Of a stretch of 64,000 bases of DNA, positions 50,116-59,211 are shown piece by piece. The notes under the pieces were generated by a model. That model was not told the DNA's origin. It saw only the letters and a program-made list of their open reading frames with translations, and did no database searches. The position numbers were made by a program, and so were the translations under genes. The first letter of the stretch is position 1. Every line of letters begins with the position of its first letter. Source of the DNA: Paraburkholderia acidicola. Its GTDB lineage: Bacteria > Pseudomonadota > Gammaproteobacteria > Burkholderiales > Burkholderiaceae. The DNA lies in assembly GCF_002362315.1 (NCBI RefSeq), contig NZ_MTZV01000004.1, positions 1,674,001-1,738,000 on the forward strand, read 5' to 3'.

Positions 50116-51183
50116 TTAGCGCCGCACGACAGCCGCTTCCTGAAGTGCGTTCTCAATCTCACCGATCAACCGATCAAACCATCGACGCAGCAAGCGATTC
50201 GACAGCGACCGCGGAATCGACCACGCGATCGTTTTGTACACATCTGGGCGACGCACTTTCGACACATGCCCTGGCGTGAGCCAATCCTTGTTCGCGACAA
50301 GCAACCGCAACGTCATCAGACCGATCACGATGGGCCAGATACAGGCAAGGCGCAGACGCATCGCGGTCGGCGAGATCCCGAACGTGTAGTCGAACGCCGC
50401 GCGGTAATGTGCCATCGCGACGCGCACGAGGTCGAGCATCACGGGCCGCGCGAGATCCGACGCGTTCTCGCCGAGTAGATCGGCGGGCGAGATCTGCGCG
50501 CGGGAAAGACGATCGGCGGGGAAATAGCAGCGCCCGATCCGCAGATCTTTCGCACCGTCGCGCAGTACGTTGGTCAATTGCAGCGCCTTGCCGAAGCGGA
50601 TGCCGAGCGCTGTCATCTCGTCAGCGTCGCGTTTGAGCGCGCGCGGTTGGTGCACGACCGACATCGTCGTCCAGAACTCACCGACGCAACCGGCGACCAT
50701 GTACGTGTAGTGATCGAGTGCGGCATCGTCGGGCAACGCGAGGATCTGCCCCGACGTTTCGTCCGGGAACGTCACGAGATCGAACTCCATCCCGCGACTC
50801 AACGTCGTCACGATGCCGCGCACCGCTGCGCGATCGGTCTCGTCGAGCTGCGCGAGGATCGCAACCGCGGGACCCAGCGATTCGAGCAGTACCTTCTCGC
50901 TGGAATCAGTTTGCTGGCTCGCGATTTCGGCCGCCATCGTACGCAGTGCCGCGTCGTCGGGCTGGCCGTTCACCTGTTCGCGTAATGACAACAGCCATTC
51001 GAGGCGTCGTGCCGGTGGCAGCATCGAAGTGTCGGCGATCGTATCGGCCGCGCGCGCGAGCAGGTAGGCGAGGCCAACCGGGTCCCGCATACCGGTGGGT
51101 AGTACAGCGAGTGTGAGATAGAACGAGCGCGACACCTTTTTTAGCAAAGGGCCGAGCAGGAAGGCGCGGGAGGTTTGGCTCAT
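50116..51183 (-). CDS. Squalene/phytoene synthase-family protein
   Basis: The 355-residue protein belongs to the trans-isoprenyl head-to-head synthase family, which condenses two prenyl diphosphates. Both Asp-rich motifs are intact: D47-TIA-D51 in ARAADTIADT and D209-GAK-D213 in NVLRDGAKD, with SRSFYLTLAVLP near the N-terminus. The hydrophobic stretch near residue 265-285 (CIWPIVIGLMTLRLL) could contact the membrane. It stands alone, with no hopanoid cyclase or hpn genes in this window, so whether it makes squalene or another C30/C40 product is open. Confidence 0.88.
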   Translation of the reverse strand: MSQTSRAFLLGPLLKKVSRSFYLTLAVLPTGMRDPVGLAYLLARAADTIADTSMLPPARRLEWLLSLREQVNGQPDDAALRTMAAEIASQQTDSSEKVLLESLGPAVAILAQLDETDRAAVRGIVTTLSRGMEFDLVTFPDETSGQILALPDDAALDHYTYMVAGCVGEFWTTMSVVHQPRALKRDADEMTALGIRFGKALQLTNVLRDGAKDLRIGRCYFPADRLSRAQISPADLLGENASDLARPVMLDLVRVAMAHYRAAFDYTFGISPTAMRLRLACIWPIVIGLMTLRLLVANKDWLTPGHVSKVRRPDVYKTIAWSIPRSLSNRLLRRWFDRLIGEIENALQEAAVVRR

Positions 51184-51409
51184 GCCACGTTTGATGTGTT
51201 GCCAATTTCAGGAGGGGCTCATTGTATCTCCTGATACCGGCAGGACCGACGCCAGCAAAGCACGGATTAGAGGTGAACACGTGGATGTACTTCCACAGCG
51301 TCCGCATCCTCCAATTTCAAACCTGGCCAACATGCTTAGCCCTGGCGTAACCGACACCTGGATTCTCGACACTCAGTCGGCGATTTGCAGACCGCCAACG
51401 CCCCCAACA

Positions 51410-51787
51410 CTAGTCCGCAACTGCGCGCTCATCGTAGCGAGCGCGCGCTTTCTCGACTTCCGGAAGGTACTCGAGCGTCCATTGATAAAGCGCCTTGAAC
51501 GGGCGATCAAGTGAACGCCCAAGCGCTGAGATCTCGTATTCGACAGAGATTGGCGACGTCGTAATCACGTTTCTCTCGACTATTCCATTGCGCTCGAGCC
51601 GGCGCAAACACTGCGTCAGCGCCTTCTGCGTCACCCCTTCGATGCGACGCTTGATCGCGTTGAATCGCAACGGCCCGTCACGAAGCGACGCAATGATCAA
51701 TACCGACCATTTATCGGCGATCTGATCGAGCAGCAGACGACTCGGGCAATCCGCTGCCGATAACACCTTGGTCTTCGATTCGTGCAT
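51410..51787 (-). CDS. HxlR-family transcriptional regulator
   Basis: The 125-residue winged-helix regulator shows the HxlR pattern: CPSRLLLDQIADKWSVLIIASL, then GPLRFNAIKRRIEGVTQKALTQCLRRLERNG in pieces. It has a Cys near the N-terminus (CPSR), the position used for redox or electrophile sensing in several HxlR members. The gene is divergent from an old-yellow-enzyme gene, which it probably controls. CAGGAA precedes the ATG at 51787. Confidence 0.9.
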   Translation of the reverse strand: MHESKTKVLSAADCPSRLLLDQIADKWSVLIIASLRDGPLRFNAIKRRIEGVTQKALTQCLRRLERNGIVERNVITTSPISVEYEISALGRSLDRPFKALYQWTLEYLPEVEKARARYDERAVAD

Positions 51788-51839
51788 GACGGTTTCCTGA
51801 AGGCTACCTGGTTGCATTGCGGTGACTCATTGACACTAA

Positions 51840-51854
51840 GTATAAAACATATAC
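51840..51854. promoter_or_regulatory. Candidate HxlR operator in the divergent promoter
   Basis: GTATA-AAACA-TATAC is a perfect 5-bp inverted repeat with a 5-bp spacer in the 102-bp region between the HxlR gene and the old-yellow-enzyme gene. TTGACA (51830-51835), a consensus -35 for the plus strand, lies 4 bp before it, so occupation would block that promoter. Confidence 0.55.
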
Positions 51855-51889
51855 CATCAAGTTTTCCATCCGCGAGATTCAATTCATCA

Positions 51890-53011
51890 ATGACCAGTCC
51901 GCAACTCGACACGTTGTTCAGACCGTTTCAACTGAAAACGCTCAACCTGAAAAACCGCATCGTCATGGCGCCGATGACGCGCTCGTTCTCGCCGGAAGGT
52001 GTACCCGGCGCCAACGTAGCCGATTACTACCGGCGGCGGGCATTGGGTCAGGTCGGCCTCATCATCTCCGAAGGAACGGTGATCGATCGTCCGTCGTCAC
52101 GCAACGATCCGGCCATCCCGTTCTTTCACGGCGAGCAAGCGCTTGCCGGCTGGAAGAATGTCATCGACGCCGTGCATGAAGCAGGCGGCAAGATGGCACC
52201 GCAGATCTGGCACGTCGGCTCAGTCTCTAACCCGTTCACTGAATGGAAGCCCGATGCACCGGCCGAAAGTCCCTCGGGTCTTGTTGCGCCTAAAAAGGAG
52301 CGCGGCAAAGCGATGACCGACGAAGACATCGCAGACACACTTGCTGCATTCGGACGGGCCGCAGCAGAGTCGAAGCGCCTCGGCTTCGACACCGTGGAGA
52401 TTCACGGCGCGCATGGCTATCTGCTCGACCAGTTCTTCTGGGACGGCACGAACCAGCGCTCCGATCATTTCGGCGGAAGCACGGTCCGCGAACGATCGCG
52501 CTTCGCGATCGAAGTGGTCAAGAGCGTCAGAGCGGCGGTTGGGCCGGATCACCCGATCATCCTGCGTCTAAGTCAATGGAAGCAGCAGGACTTCGGGGCC
52601 CGGCTGGCGCATACGCCGGACGAAATGGCCGACTGGCTCGTCCCGCTCGTAGAGGCGGGCGCCGATATCCTGCACTGTTCCCAACGACGCTTCTGGGAAG
52701 CGGAGTTTCCGCAGATCGATGGAGAAAATGGACTCAACTTTGCAGGCTGGGCGAAGAAACTGACCGGCGCCGCGACAATTAGCGTGGGGTCCGTCGGTCT
52801 TTCCGTCGACTTCGTCGGCACCTTCGGTGGTGAAAGTTCTACCCCGGCGAGTCTCGACAATCTGCTGGAACGGATGGCGCGTGACGAGTTCGACCTGATC
52901 GCAATCGGCCGCGCAATACTGAGCGACCCGGAATGGGTGGCGAAGATTCGTGCCGGCGACACCAGCAGCCTGAAGGACTTCAGTCCCGCAGTGCTGGCCG
53001 AGCTTCACTGA
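51890..53011 (+). CDS. Old yellow enzyme-family FMN oxidoreductase
   Basis: The 373-residue flavoenzyme reduces activated C=C bonds (enones, nitro compounds, quinones) with NAD(P)H. It has NRIVMAPMTRS at the N-terminal strand, the substrate pair H-x-x-H in IHGAHGYLLDQFFWDG, PQIWHVG, and the FMN phosphate region AIGRAILSDPEW. The ATG at 51890 fits the family N-terminus; the frame upstream of it lies in the promoter. It is divergent from an HxlR regulator, and induction by electrophiles is plausible. Confidence 0.93.
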   Translation: MTSPQLDTLFRPFQLKTLNLKNRIVMAPMTRSFSPEGVPGANVADYYRRRALGQVGLIISEGTVIDRPSSRNDPAIPFFHGEQALAGWKNVIDAVHEAGGKMAPQIWHVGSVSNPFTEWKPDAPAESPSGLVAPKKERGKAMTDEDIADTLAAFGRAAAESKRLGFDTVEIHGAHGYLLDQFFWDGTNQRSDHFGGSTVRERSRFAIEVVKSVRAAVGPDHPIILRLSQWKQQDFGARLAHTPDEMADWLVPLVEAGADILHCSQRRFWEAEFPQIDGENGLNFAGWAKKLTGAATISVGSVGLSVDFVGTFGGESSTPASLDNLLERMARDEFDLIAIGRAILSDPEWVAKIRAGDTSSLKDFSPAVLAELH

Positions 53012-53236
53012 TCCTCGATCAGCCTCGTCAGGGCGAGTCTTAAAGCCCCGCGACGGCTCTGTCCAAGGCGACAGAGCCGTCAATCCCAGCGGCAAGCGCC
53101 TCCGATCGACGGATCGGGAAACCACTGAGAAAACAGTCTGCCCGCAGAAAGCAATCAGAAGGGCAGCTTTCCCTATACTTCCTCGCATGCCAACGCCTGC
53201 ATTGACAGGCGCTGTTTCAACTGTGAGGAGACAGGA

Positions 53237-54271
53237 ATGCCGCGCCACACAGGAACCCTGTTCCGTGCACTGTTCTGCATCGTGGCGTTAACGGCGGCGC
53301 GACTCGTGAGCGCGCAACCCATTGTGCTGATGACCGGCGGCGCCGCGAAGCTGATCTACCTGCCGGTGATCCTTGCGGACCAGCTCGGCTACTTCCGCAG
53401 GGAGGGCCTCGACGTCCGCGTGGTGTCTTCGCCGGCGGGCATCGATACCTCGACTGAACTCGTTGCGGGCGCTATCCAGGGCGCGGTCGGCTTTTACGAT
53501 CACACGATCGAGCTGCAAAGTCATGGTCTCGATGTGCAGTCCGTCGTCGTGCTGGGTCAATCCGCGGGGCTCATCGAGCTTGCGCGCCGCGGCGGCAACA
53601 TGAAGTCGATGGCTGACGCAAAGGGACGCCGGCTCGGTGTAACCGGCTTCGGATCGTCGACTTACTTCCTGACACGCTACCTCGTTGAGCGCGCGGGCGT
53701 GCGGTCCGGCGAATACACGGTGGTCCCTCTTGCCAACGAGTCCGCGTTCGAGAAAGCGATTGTCGATGGCACGGTCGACGCCGGCATGATCGAAGAGCCG
53801 ACGGCGACACGCATGTTGACTCGCCTCGAAGCACGGCCGCTCGTCGACATGCGCAGCGTGAAAGACACCTACGCACAGCTAGGCGGGGCGTATGTGGGTG
53901 CCTGTCTCTACATGCAGCGTGACTGGATCGACGCGCATCCGGACGAGACGGCCCGGCTCGCGCGTGCCGTGCGTGATGCGCTGCGTTTCATCCAGACGCA
54001 TGACGAAACCGCTATCGCAGCCGTGGTGCCTGCAACGATCCGCGGCGATAACCTCGCGATCTATCTGCAGGCCCTGGCCATTGCGAAGCCCGCGTATTCG
54101 TCGACGGGGATGATGCCTGCGGATGTGCCGTCGGCAGTGCTCGCGGTGCTCGCCGGCGCCAACCCCGAGTTGTCGGAGCGGCATATCGACCTCGCGCGCA
54201 CCTATACCAACCGCTTCGTCGCTGCTGCGCCTACGGACACATCGGACGACCAGGCCGCAGGTTCGCACTGA
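53237..54271 (+). CDS. NMT1/SsuA-type periplasmic substrate-binding protein
   Basis: The 344-residue protein has an export signal (residues 1-26, ending VSAQ) and the NMT1/THI5-like binding fold: AAKLIYLPVILADQLGYFRREGLDV, then LVAGAIQGAVGFYDHTIEL and LGVTGFGSSTYFLTRYLVE. Family members bind aliphatic sulfonates, nitrate, thiamine precursors or aromatic acids for ABC import. No ABC permease or ATPase gene is adjacent, so it is an orphan here. GAGGAG precedes the ATG. The next gene follows after 28 bp, suggesting an operon. Confidence 0.87.
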   Translation: MPRHTGTLFRALFCIVALTAARLVSAQPIVLMTGGAAKLIYLPVILADQLGYFRREGLDVRVVSSPAGIDTSTELVAGAIQGAVGFYDHTIELQSHGLDVQSVVVLGQSAGLIELARRGGNMKSMADAKGRRLGVTGFGSSTYFLTRYLVERAGVRSGEYTVVPLANESAFEKAIVDGTVDAGMIEEPTATRMLTRLEARPLVDMRSVKDTYAQLGGAYVGACLYMQRDWIDAHPDETARLARAVRDALRFIQTHDETAIAAVVPATIRGDNLAIYLQALAIAKPAYSSTGMMPADVPSAVLAVLAGANPELSERHIDLARTYTNRFVAAAPTDTSDDQAAGSH

Positions 54272-54299
54272 ACCTCGCCTACACCGGAGACATGCTGTC

Positions 54300-55289
54300 A
54301 TGCGAGCCATCCAGATCCACGAGTACGGCGGACCCGAAGTACTTCGGCGCGTCGAGATCGACGTACCGAAGCCGGCGCCGGGTGAAGTGCTCGTGCGCGT
54401 CGTAGCGGCAGGGATCAACTTCATGGACATCCACACGCGGCAGGGCAAGTATCGCGAGTCACGTACCTATCCCGTGAGAATTCCATGCACGCTCGGTATG
54501 GAAGGCTCAGGTGAAGTCATCGAAGCGGGCACGGGTGTCACGTCATGTCGCAAGGGCGACCGGGTGGCGTGGTGCATCTCGTGGGGCGCGTACGCCGAGT
54601 ACGCGTTGGTGCCCGCTGCGCGTCTTGCAAAACTGCCGGATGGGATCGGCTACGACATCGCCGCTGCAGCGATTTTCCAGGGCTCCACCGCACACTATCT
54701 GCTCGAGGATGTCGCGCGCATCGGAGCGGGCAGCACGTGCCTCGTACATGCCGCGTCCGGTGGCATCGGACAGTTGCTCGTGCAACTTGCGAAGCGACGT
54801 GGCGCGGAAGTGTTTGCGACGACCAGTTCCCCCGCCAAGGCGGCAATCGCGAAGTCGCTCGGCGCCGATCATGTGTTGATGTACGACGATGGGGCGTTCG
54901 CCGACAGAATCCGCGACTTGACGCAGGGTCGAGGTGTCGATGTCGTATTCGACGCAGTGGGCCGGACCACGCTGCGCGACAGCTTCCGGGCGACGCGAAC
55001 CCGGGGTCTCGTCGTCAACTACGGCTCCGTCACCGGTCCGATGCACGATCTCGATCCCTATGAACTGGGCGAAGCCGGCTCACTCTTTCTTACGCGACCA
55101 CGGCTTGCGGATCATCTGGCCGATGTCGAAACGGTACAGCGGCGCGCCGACGATATCTTCGCCGCCATCCAGCAGGGCGCGCTGCGCATCGGGATCAACG
55201 GTCGTTACACGCTGGATACCGTCGAGGCGGCCCATGCGGCACTCGAAGAACGTCGCCAGTCGGGCAAGGCCGTGATGGATATCGCCTAG
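54300..55289 (+). CDS. Quinone oxidoreductase-like MDR-family protein
   Basis: The 329-residue zinc-free medium-chain reductase resembles NADPH:quinone reductase (QOR): IHEYGGPEVLRRVE opening, AAGINFMDIHTRQGKY, LGMEGSGEVIEAG, and the nucleotide loop HAASGGIGQLLVQLAK. The usual catalytic zinc ligands are absent. It probably reduces quinones or activated double bonds with NADPH. GGAGA lies 8 nt upstream of the ATG. It stands between the binding-protein gene and an MFS gene on the same strand. Confidence 0.9.
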   Translation: MRAIQIHEYGGPEVLRRVEIDVPKPAPGEVLVRVVAAGINFMDIHTRQGKYRESRTYPVRIPCTLGMEGSGEVIEAGTGVTSCRKGDRVAWCISWGAYAEYALVPAARLAKLPDGIGYDIAAAAIFQGSTAHYLLEDVARIGAGSTCLVHAASGGIGQLLVQLAKRRGAEVFATTSSPAKAAIAKSLGADHVLMYDDGAFADRIRDLTQGRGVDVVFDAVGRTTLRDSFRATRTRGLVVNYGSVTGPMHDLDPYELGEAGSLFLTRPRLADHLADVETVQRRADDIFAAIQQGALRIGINGRYTLDTVEAAHAALEERRQSGKAVMDIA

Positions 55290-55392
55290 CCGCCAAGCCG
55301 TATTTGCCAGCTGTACTCACAGGAACCATTGCCCGGCACACGCCACACGTGCGCCGGTTATCCAGACTCGTCCCTACGCACAGAAGAGCACC

Positions 55393-56685
55393 ATGGAACC
55401 AGCCACCACCCATCATCCAGAATCGCGATTTCGAGCCGTTTTCCGCGTGGTCAGCGGCAACTTTCTCGAGATGTTCGACTTTACGGTCTACGCCTATTAC
55501 GCCGGTGCGATCGCCCACACGTTCTTTCCCGCGGACAATGAGTTCATCTCGTTGCTGCTTGCACTCTCCGTGTTTGGTGCGGGGTTCCTCATGCGGCCGA
55601 TTGGCGCGCTGGTGCTTGGGGCGTATATCGACCGTCACGGGCGGCGCAAAGGACTGATCCTGTCGTTGTCACTGATGGCGGCCGGTACCGCATGCGTGGC
55701 GTTCGTCCCCGGCTACGCGACGATTGGCGTGATCGCGCCTGTGATCGTGCTGATCGGGCGTCTGCTGCAAGGTTTCTCGGCAGGCGTCGAACTCGGCGGC
55801 GTGTCTGTTTATCTCTCGGAGATCGCGACACCCGGCAAACGTGGTTTCTTCTGTTCGTGGCAATCGGGTAGCCAGCAGGTCGCGGTCATCTTCGCGGCGT
55901 CGCTTGGCGTGCTGCTCAACCAGGTGTTGCCCGCAAGCGAGTTGAGCGCGTGGGGCTGGCGCGTGCCGTTCCTGATCGGCTGCCTGATCGTGCCGTTTCT
56001 CCTGCTCATTCGCCGCACGCTGCGCGAGACCGATGAGTTCGCAGCGCGCAAGCGTCATCCGGGGTTCGGCGAAATCATGAAGTCGATGATCGACAACGCC
56101 GGCCTGATCGTCGCGGGCATGGGGCTGGTCGTGATGACGACGGTATCGTTCTATCTGATCACGACCTATACGCCGACATTCGGTAAGACCGTGCTGCATC
56201 TGTCGGCCATCGATTCGCTGGTCGTCACCGTCTGCGTGGGCGTATCGAACCTGTTCTGGCTACCGGTTTCCGGAGCGGTTTCCGATCGCGTCGGGCGACG
56301 TCCCATCCTGCTGCTCTTCACCGTCCTTACCATGCTGACGTCCTATCCGGCGATGCAGTGGCTCGTCAGCGCGCCGTCGTTCGAGCGGCTCCTGCTGGTG
56401 GAACTCTGGTTTTCGGTGCTCTATGCGTGGTACAACGGCGCCATGGTCGTGTCGCTGACCGAACTGATGCCGGCTCATGTGCGTACGACGGGTTTTTCGA
56501 TGGCTTACAGCCTCGCTACGCTGGTCGGAGGTTTTACCCCGGCCGTCTCGACGTCGCTGATTCACTTTACCGGGGACAAGGCTGCACCCGGCGCGTGGAT
56601 GGGCATGGCCGGATTGTGTGGCGCCGTGGCGACGCTGATACTCTACCGTTCGCAACAGGCGCGCAACGGATACAAGCTGGCATAG
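55393..56685 (+). CDS. MFS transporter, citrate/tricarballylate:H+ symporter type
   Basis: The 430-residue inner-membrane protein has twelve membrane segments and the metabolite:H+ symporter pattern: GNFLEMFDFTVYAYYAGAIA in TM1, RPIGALVLGAYIDRHGRRKGL after TM2, LLQGFSAGVELGG in TM4 and VSDRVGRRPILL after TM8. The EMFDF motif is typical of the citrate/tricarballylate carriers (CitA, TcuC). Genes for a TctDE-like two-component system follow 12 bp later, so a tricarboxylate or related acid is the likely substrate and inducer. Confidence 0.88.
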   Translation: MEPATTHHPESRFRAVFRVVSGNFLEMFDFTVYAYYAGAIAHTFFPADNEFISLLLALSVFGAGFLMRPIGALVLGAYIDRHGRRKGLILSLSLMAAGTACVAFVPGYATIGVIAPVIVLIGRLLQGFSAGVELGGVSVYLSEIATPGKRGFFCSWQSGSQQVAVIFAASLGVLLNQVLPASELSAWGWRVPFLIGCLIVPFLLLIRRTLRETDEFAARKRHPGFGEIMKSMIDNAGLIVAGMGLVVMTTVSFYLITTYTPTFGKTVLHLSAIDSLVVTVCVGVSNLFWLPVSGAVSDRVGRRPILLLFTVLTMLTSYPAMQWLVSAPSFERLLLVELWFSVLYAWYNGAMVVSLTELMPAHVRTTGFSMAYSLATLVGGFTPAVSTSLIHFTGDKAAPGAWMGMAGLCGAVATLILYRSQQARNGYKLA

Positions 56686-56697
56686 CTTTCCAGGGCA

Positions 56698-57375
56698 ATG
56701 AGACTTCTGCTGATCGAAGATAACCGGCAACTCGCGCATTGGCTGTCGAAGACATTGACCGACGAGGGTTTCCTCGTCGAGCATGCACTCGACGGTGAAA
56801 TCGCGGAGGCGTCGCTGCGCGACGCGCGCTACGACGTCGTGCTACTTGATCTGAACCTGCCCGGCATGTCGGGCAAGGCGCTGCTGCGTCGTATGCGCAA
56901 GAACGCCAACGACACCCCCGTGCTAGTCCTGACTGCAACGGGTGACGTCGGTGAAAAGGTGATCTGTCTGAGCGAAGGAGCCGACGATTACGTCGTCAAA
57001 CCGTTCGACGACCGCGAACTGGTGGCGCGCATCAAGGTACTCGCTCGCCGTCACGCACCCGCGCGTTCGAACCGCATCCGCTGTGGCACGCTGCTCTACG
57101 ACATGGACCGCCGCCAGTTCTTTATCGAAGACGACGCCCTGTCGCTTACGCCGCGTGAGCATGCCGTGCTCGAGGCGCTCATCCTGCAGGCGGGGCGCAC
57201 GGTGTCGAAGGCGGTGCTTGCCGAAGCGGTGACCGATAAGGACGCACCGCCCAGCGGCGACGCAATCGAAATCTACGTGTCGCGACTGAGAAAGAAAATC
57301 GAGAAGAGCACAGCGGCCATCATTACGCTACGTGGGCTCGGCTATCTGCTGGAAAATGAAGAACCGCAAGCGTAG
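56698..57375 (+). CDS. OmpR-family response regulator, TctD-like
   Basis: The 225-residue regulator has an EDN pair at 7-9, phosphoacceptor D51 in VLLDLNLPGMSG, K in YVVKPFDD and a winged-helix domain from about 125 (SGDAIEIYVSRLRKKIE). The family is closest in appearance to TctD of tricarboxylate utilisation. It begins 12 bp after the MFS gene and overlaps the kinase gene by 20 bp, so the three are one operon. Confidence 0.88.
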   Translation: MRLLLIEDNRQLAHWLSKTLTDEGFLVEHALDGEIAEASLRDARYDVVLLDLNLPGMSGKALLRRMRKNANDTPVLVLTATGDVGEKVICLSEGADDYVVKPFDDRELVARIKVLARRHAPARSNRIRCGTLLYDMDRRQFFIEDDALSLTPREHAVLEALILQAGRTVSKAVLAEAVTDKDAPPSGDAIEIYVSRLRKKIEKSTAAIITLRGLGYLLENEEPQA

Positions 57376-58747
57376 CCTGCGTGCGCGGCTCCTGCTCTGG
57401 CTGATTGTGCCGATGACGGCATTCAGTGGCGTCGCGGGCTGGCTCACGCATGAGAATGCGCGGCGCACCGCCGATCTGCTGCAGGATGCCGCCCTGCTCG
57501 CCGCCGCCCGCGTGATGGCTGCCGATGTGCGCTGGAGCGGCGACGATCTCGTCGCATCCGTGTCGCCCAGCACGATCCAGATCGTGGGCACGCCACAGGG
57601 CGATCAGGTTTTTTATCGCGTCGAGATCGCGGGCGGTCCGGTCATAGCAGGGACCTCGGATTTTCCGGAGACGCCTCTCGCAGATTCGCCCCGTTGGTAC
57701 GACGCACACGTCTCGCAGATGCCGATACGCGCCGTCACGTTGAAGCGTCCGATGTACGACGCCGGCAGGATCGTCGACGTCGTGGTGTCGGTTGGGCGCA
57801 CGCAGATCGCACGCGATGCGATGGTCGCGTCGCTATGGAAACCGCAACTCGCGTATATCCTCGGCAGCATTGCGGCGATGATGGTGCTGGTCTATGCAGG
57901 GTTGACACTGGAGCTGCGCCCGCTCGAAAGGCTGGCGAGAGGTCTCGCCGCGCAGCCGTCGCAAACGCGGGTTCGAATCGATACGACCGATGTCCATGCG
58001 GAGCTGCATCCGCTGATTGCCGCATTCAATGCGTGTCTCGACATCATCGAACGACAGGCGCTGACCCAGCGGCGCTTCATCGCCGACGCGGCACACCAAA
58101 TCCGGACCCCACTCACGCTGCTGGGGATCCAGCTGCAATACGCCCGGCGTCAGCACAACCTCGAGGACGTGAGAGAAACGCTGCTGGCCATGCACCACAG
58201 CAATCGCGCGATGGTTTCGCTGATCAACCAGTTGCTGATGCTTGCGCAGGCGGAAGCGGCCGACTATACGGCGTTCGAAGGCGAGGTTGTCGACGTGCGG
58301 GAAGTGGCGGCGCGCGCGATCGAGAAACTCGCGCTGGCTGCACAGCGTCGCGGTATCGAACTGGTCGTGTCGATCGCGACGCCGCTCTTCGTGACGGGCA
58401 GCGAGACGTTGCTTTCGGAAGTGCTGTCGAACGTCCTCGACAACGCGATCCGTTACTCGCCCAAAGGCACGCAGGTCGCGATCGATGCGAGTCAGACCGG
58501 GGGATCGGTCAACATCCATGTGCTTGATGGCGGCCCCGGCATTCCCACCGCGTTGCGCGAGCGTGCGTTTGAGCCGTTTTTTCGTGCGTCCGACGAAGAG
58601 GGCAGCGGACTGGGACTGGCGATCGCGCGAGAGATCGTCCGGGCGCACCGGGGAACGATTTCGCTCGAAGACGCACCCGGCGGCCAGGGGTTGCTAGTGA
58701 AGCTCACTTTTCCGGCGAGCGAGCTTCCGTCGCAGAACCCCAGCTAG
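57356..58747 (+). CDS. Sensor histidine kinase, TctE-like
   Basis: The 463-residue kinase has two membrane segments (about 10-30 and 160-180) enclosing a periplasmic domain of the TctE type, then a HAMP-like linker, an H-box (IADAAHQIRTPLTLL), and ATPase motifs including NAIRYSPKGT, GGPGIP and GSGLGLAI. TctE sensors detect tricarboxylates in the periplasm. The ATG at 57356 overlaps tctD by 20 bp; an upstream Met at 57332 is possible. Its stop codon overlaps the stop of the convergent EF-hand gene by 4 bp. Confidence 0.88.
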   Translation: MKNRKRSLRARLLLWLIVPMTAFSGVAGWLTHENARRTADLLQDAALLAAARVMAADVRWSGDDLVASVSPSTIQIVGTPQGDQVFYRVEIAGGPVIAGTSDFPETPLADSPRWYDAHVSQMPIRAVTLKRPMYDAGRIVDVVVSVGRTQIARDAMVASLWKPQLAYILGSIAAMMVLVYAGLTLELRPLERLARGLAAQPSQTRVRIDTTDVHAELHPLIAAFNACLDIIERQALTQRRFIADAAHQIRTPLTLLGIQLQYARRQHNLEDVRETLLAMHHSNRAMVSLINQLLMLAQAEAADYTAFEGEVVDVREVAARAIEKLALAAQRRGIELVVSIATPLFVTGSETLLSEVLSNVLDNAIRYSPKGTQVAIDASQTGGSVNIHVLDGGPGIPTALRERAFEPFFRASDEEGSGLGLAIAREIVRAHRGTISLEDAPGGQGLLVKLTFPASELPSQNPS

Positions 58748-59166
58748 CTACGAAACGCCGGACCGTTCCGCGATTTCAGGTAGCGCAGGAAGTCGTCAAA
58801 GCTCACCGAGCCCTTGTTGTCCTGATCGATTTCCTTGAAGTGCGTGACCATGTATCCCCAACCTGCGCTCTTCGCCTGCGCAAGAGAGAGCAGATGCGTG
58901 GTGGGATCGGCGGCGGCGTTGAAGCGTTGCTGGAGGTCGGCCACGACCTGGCTCTGCAATGTCTTGCCGGTTGGTTGCGGCACGGTCGTGCCGGGCGAAT
59001 CCGCAGGCGGCGCGGACATCTGTTCACCAACCTTGAGGTAGTAGCCGCCCGCGTCGTTTGTGCTCGCGAAGCCGGTTGCACGGGTCGCGCCCGCTGCACA
59101 GGCAAGCGAAGTCGACAGCACTGCGCTTGCAGCACATACCGCAGTCAGAATGTGGATAGATCGCAT
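58744..59166 (-). CDS. Exported EF-hand protein (partner of S10 copy 2)
   Basis: The 140-residue protein has an export signal (residues 1-24, ending CAA) and an EF-hand pair like the one at 49.6 kb. The second loop, D114-QDNKGSVSFDD, keeps Ca2+ ligands at positions 1, 3, 5, 9 and 12; the first, around ADPTTHLLSLA, has lost them. The linker carries the same VGExMxxPPAD-type segment as the other copy. It starts 45 bp after the S10 gene. ATG at 59166 is preferred over a GTG 9 bp upstream. The last 4 bp overlap the end of the tctE-like gene. Confidence 0.82.
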   Translation of the reverse strand: MRSIHILTAVCAASAVLSTSLACAAGATRATGFASTNDAGGYYLKVGEQMSAPPADSPGTTVPQPTGKTLQSQVVADLQQRFNAAADPTTHLLSLAQAKSAGWGYMVTHFKEIDQDNKGSVSFDDFLRYLKSRNGPAFRS

Positions 59167-59211
59167 AGTGGTCACGAAATAGTAGGTTTGGAAATGTCGT
59201 TAGCGATGAAT

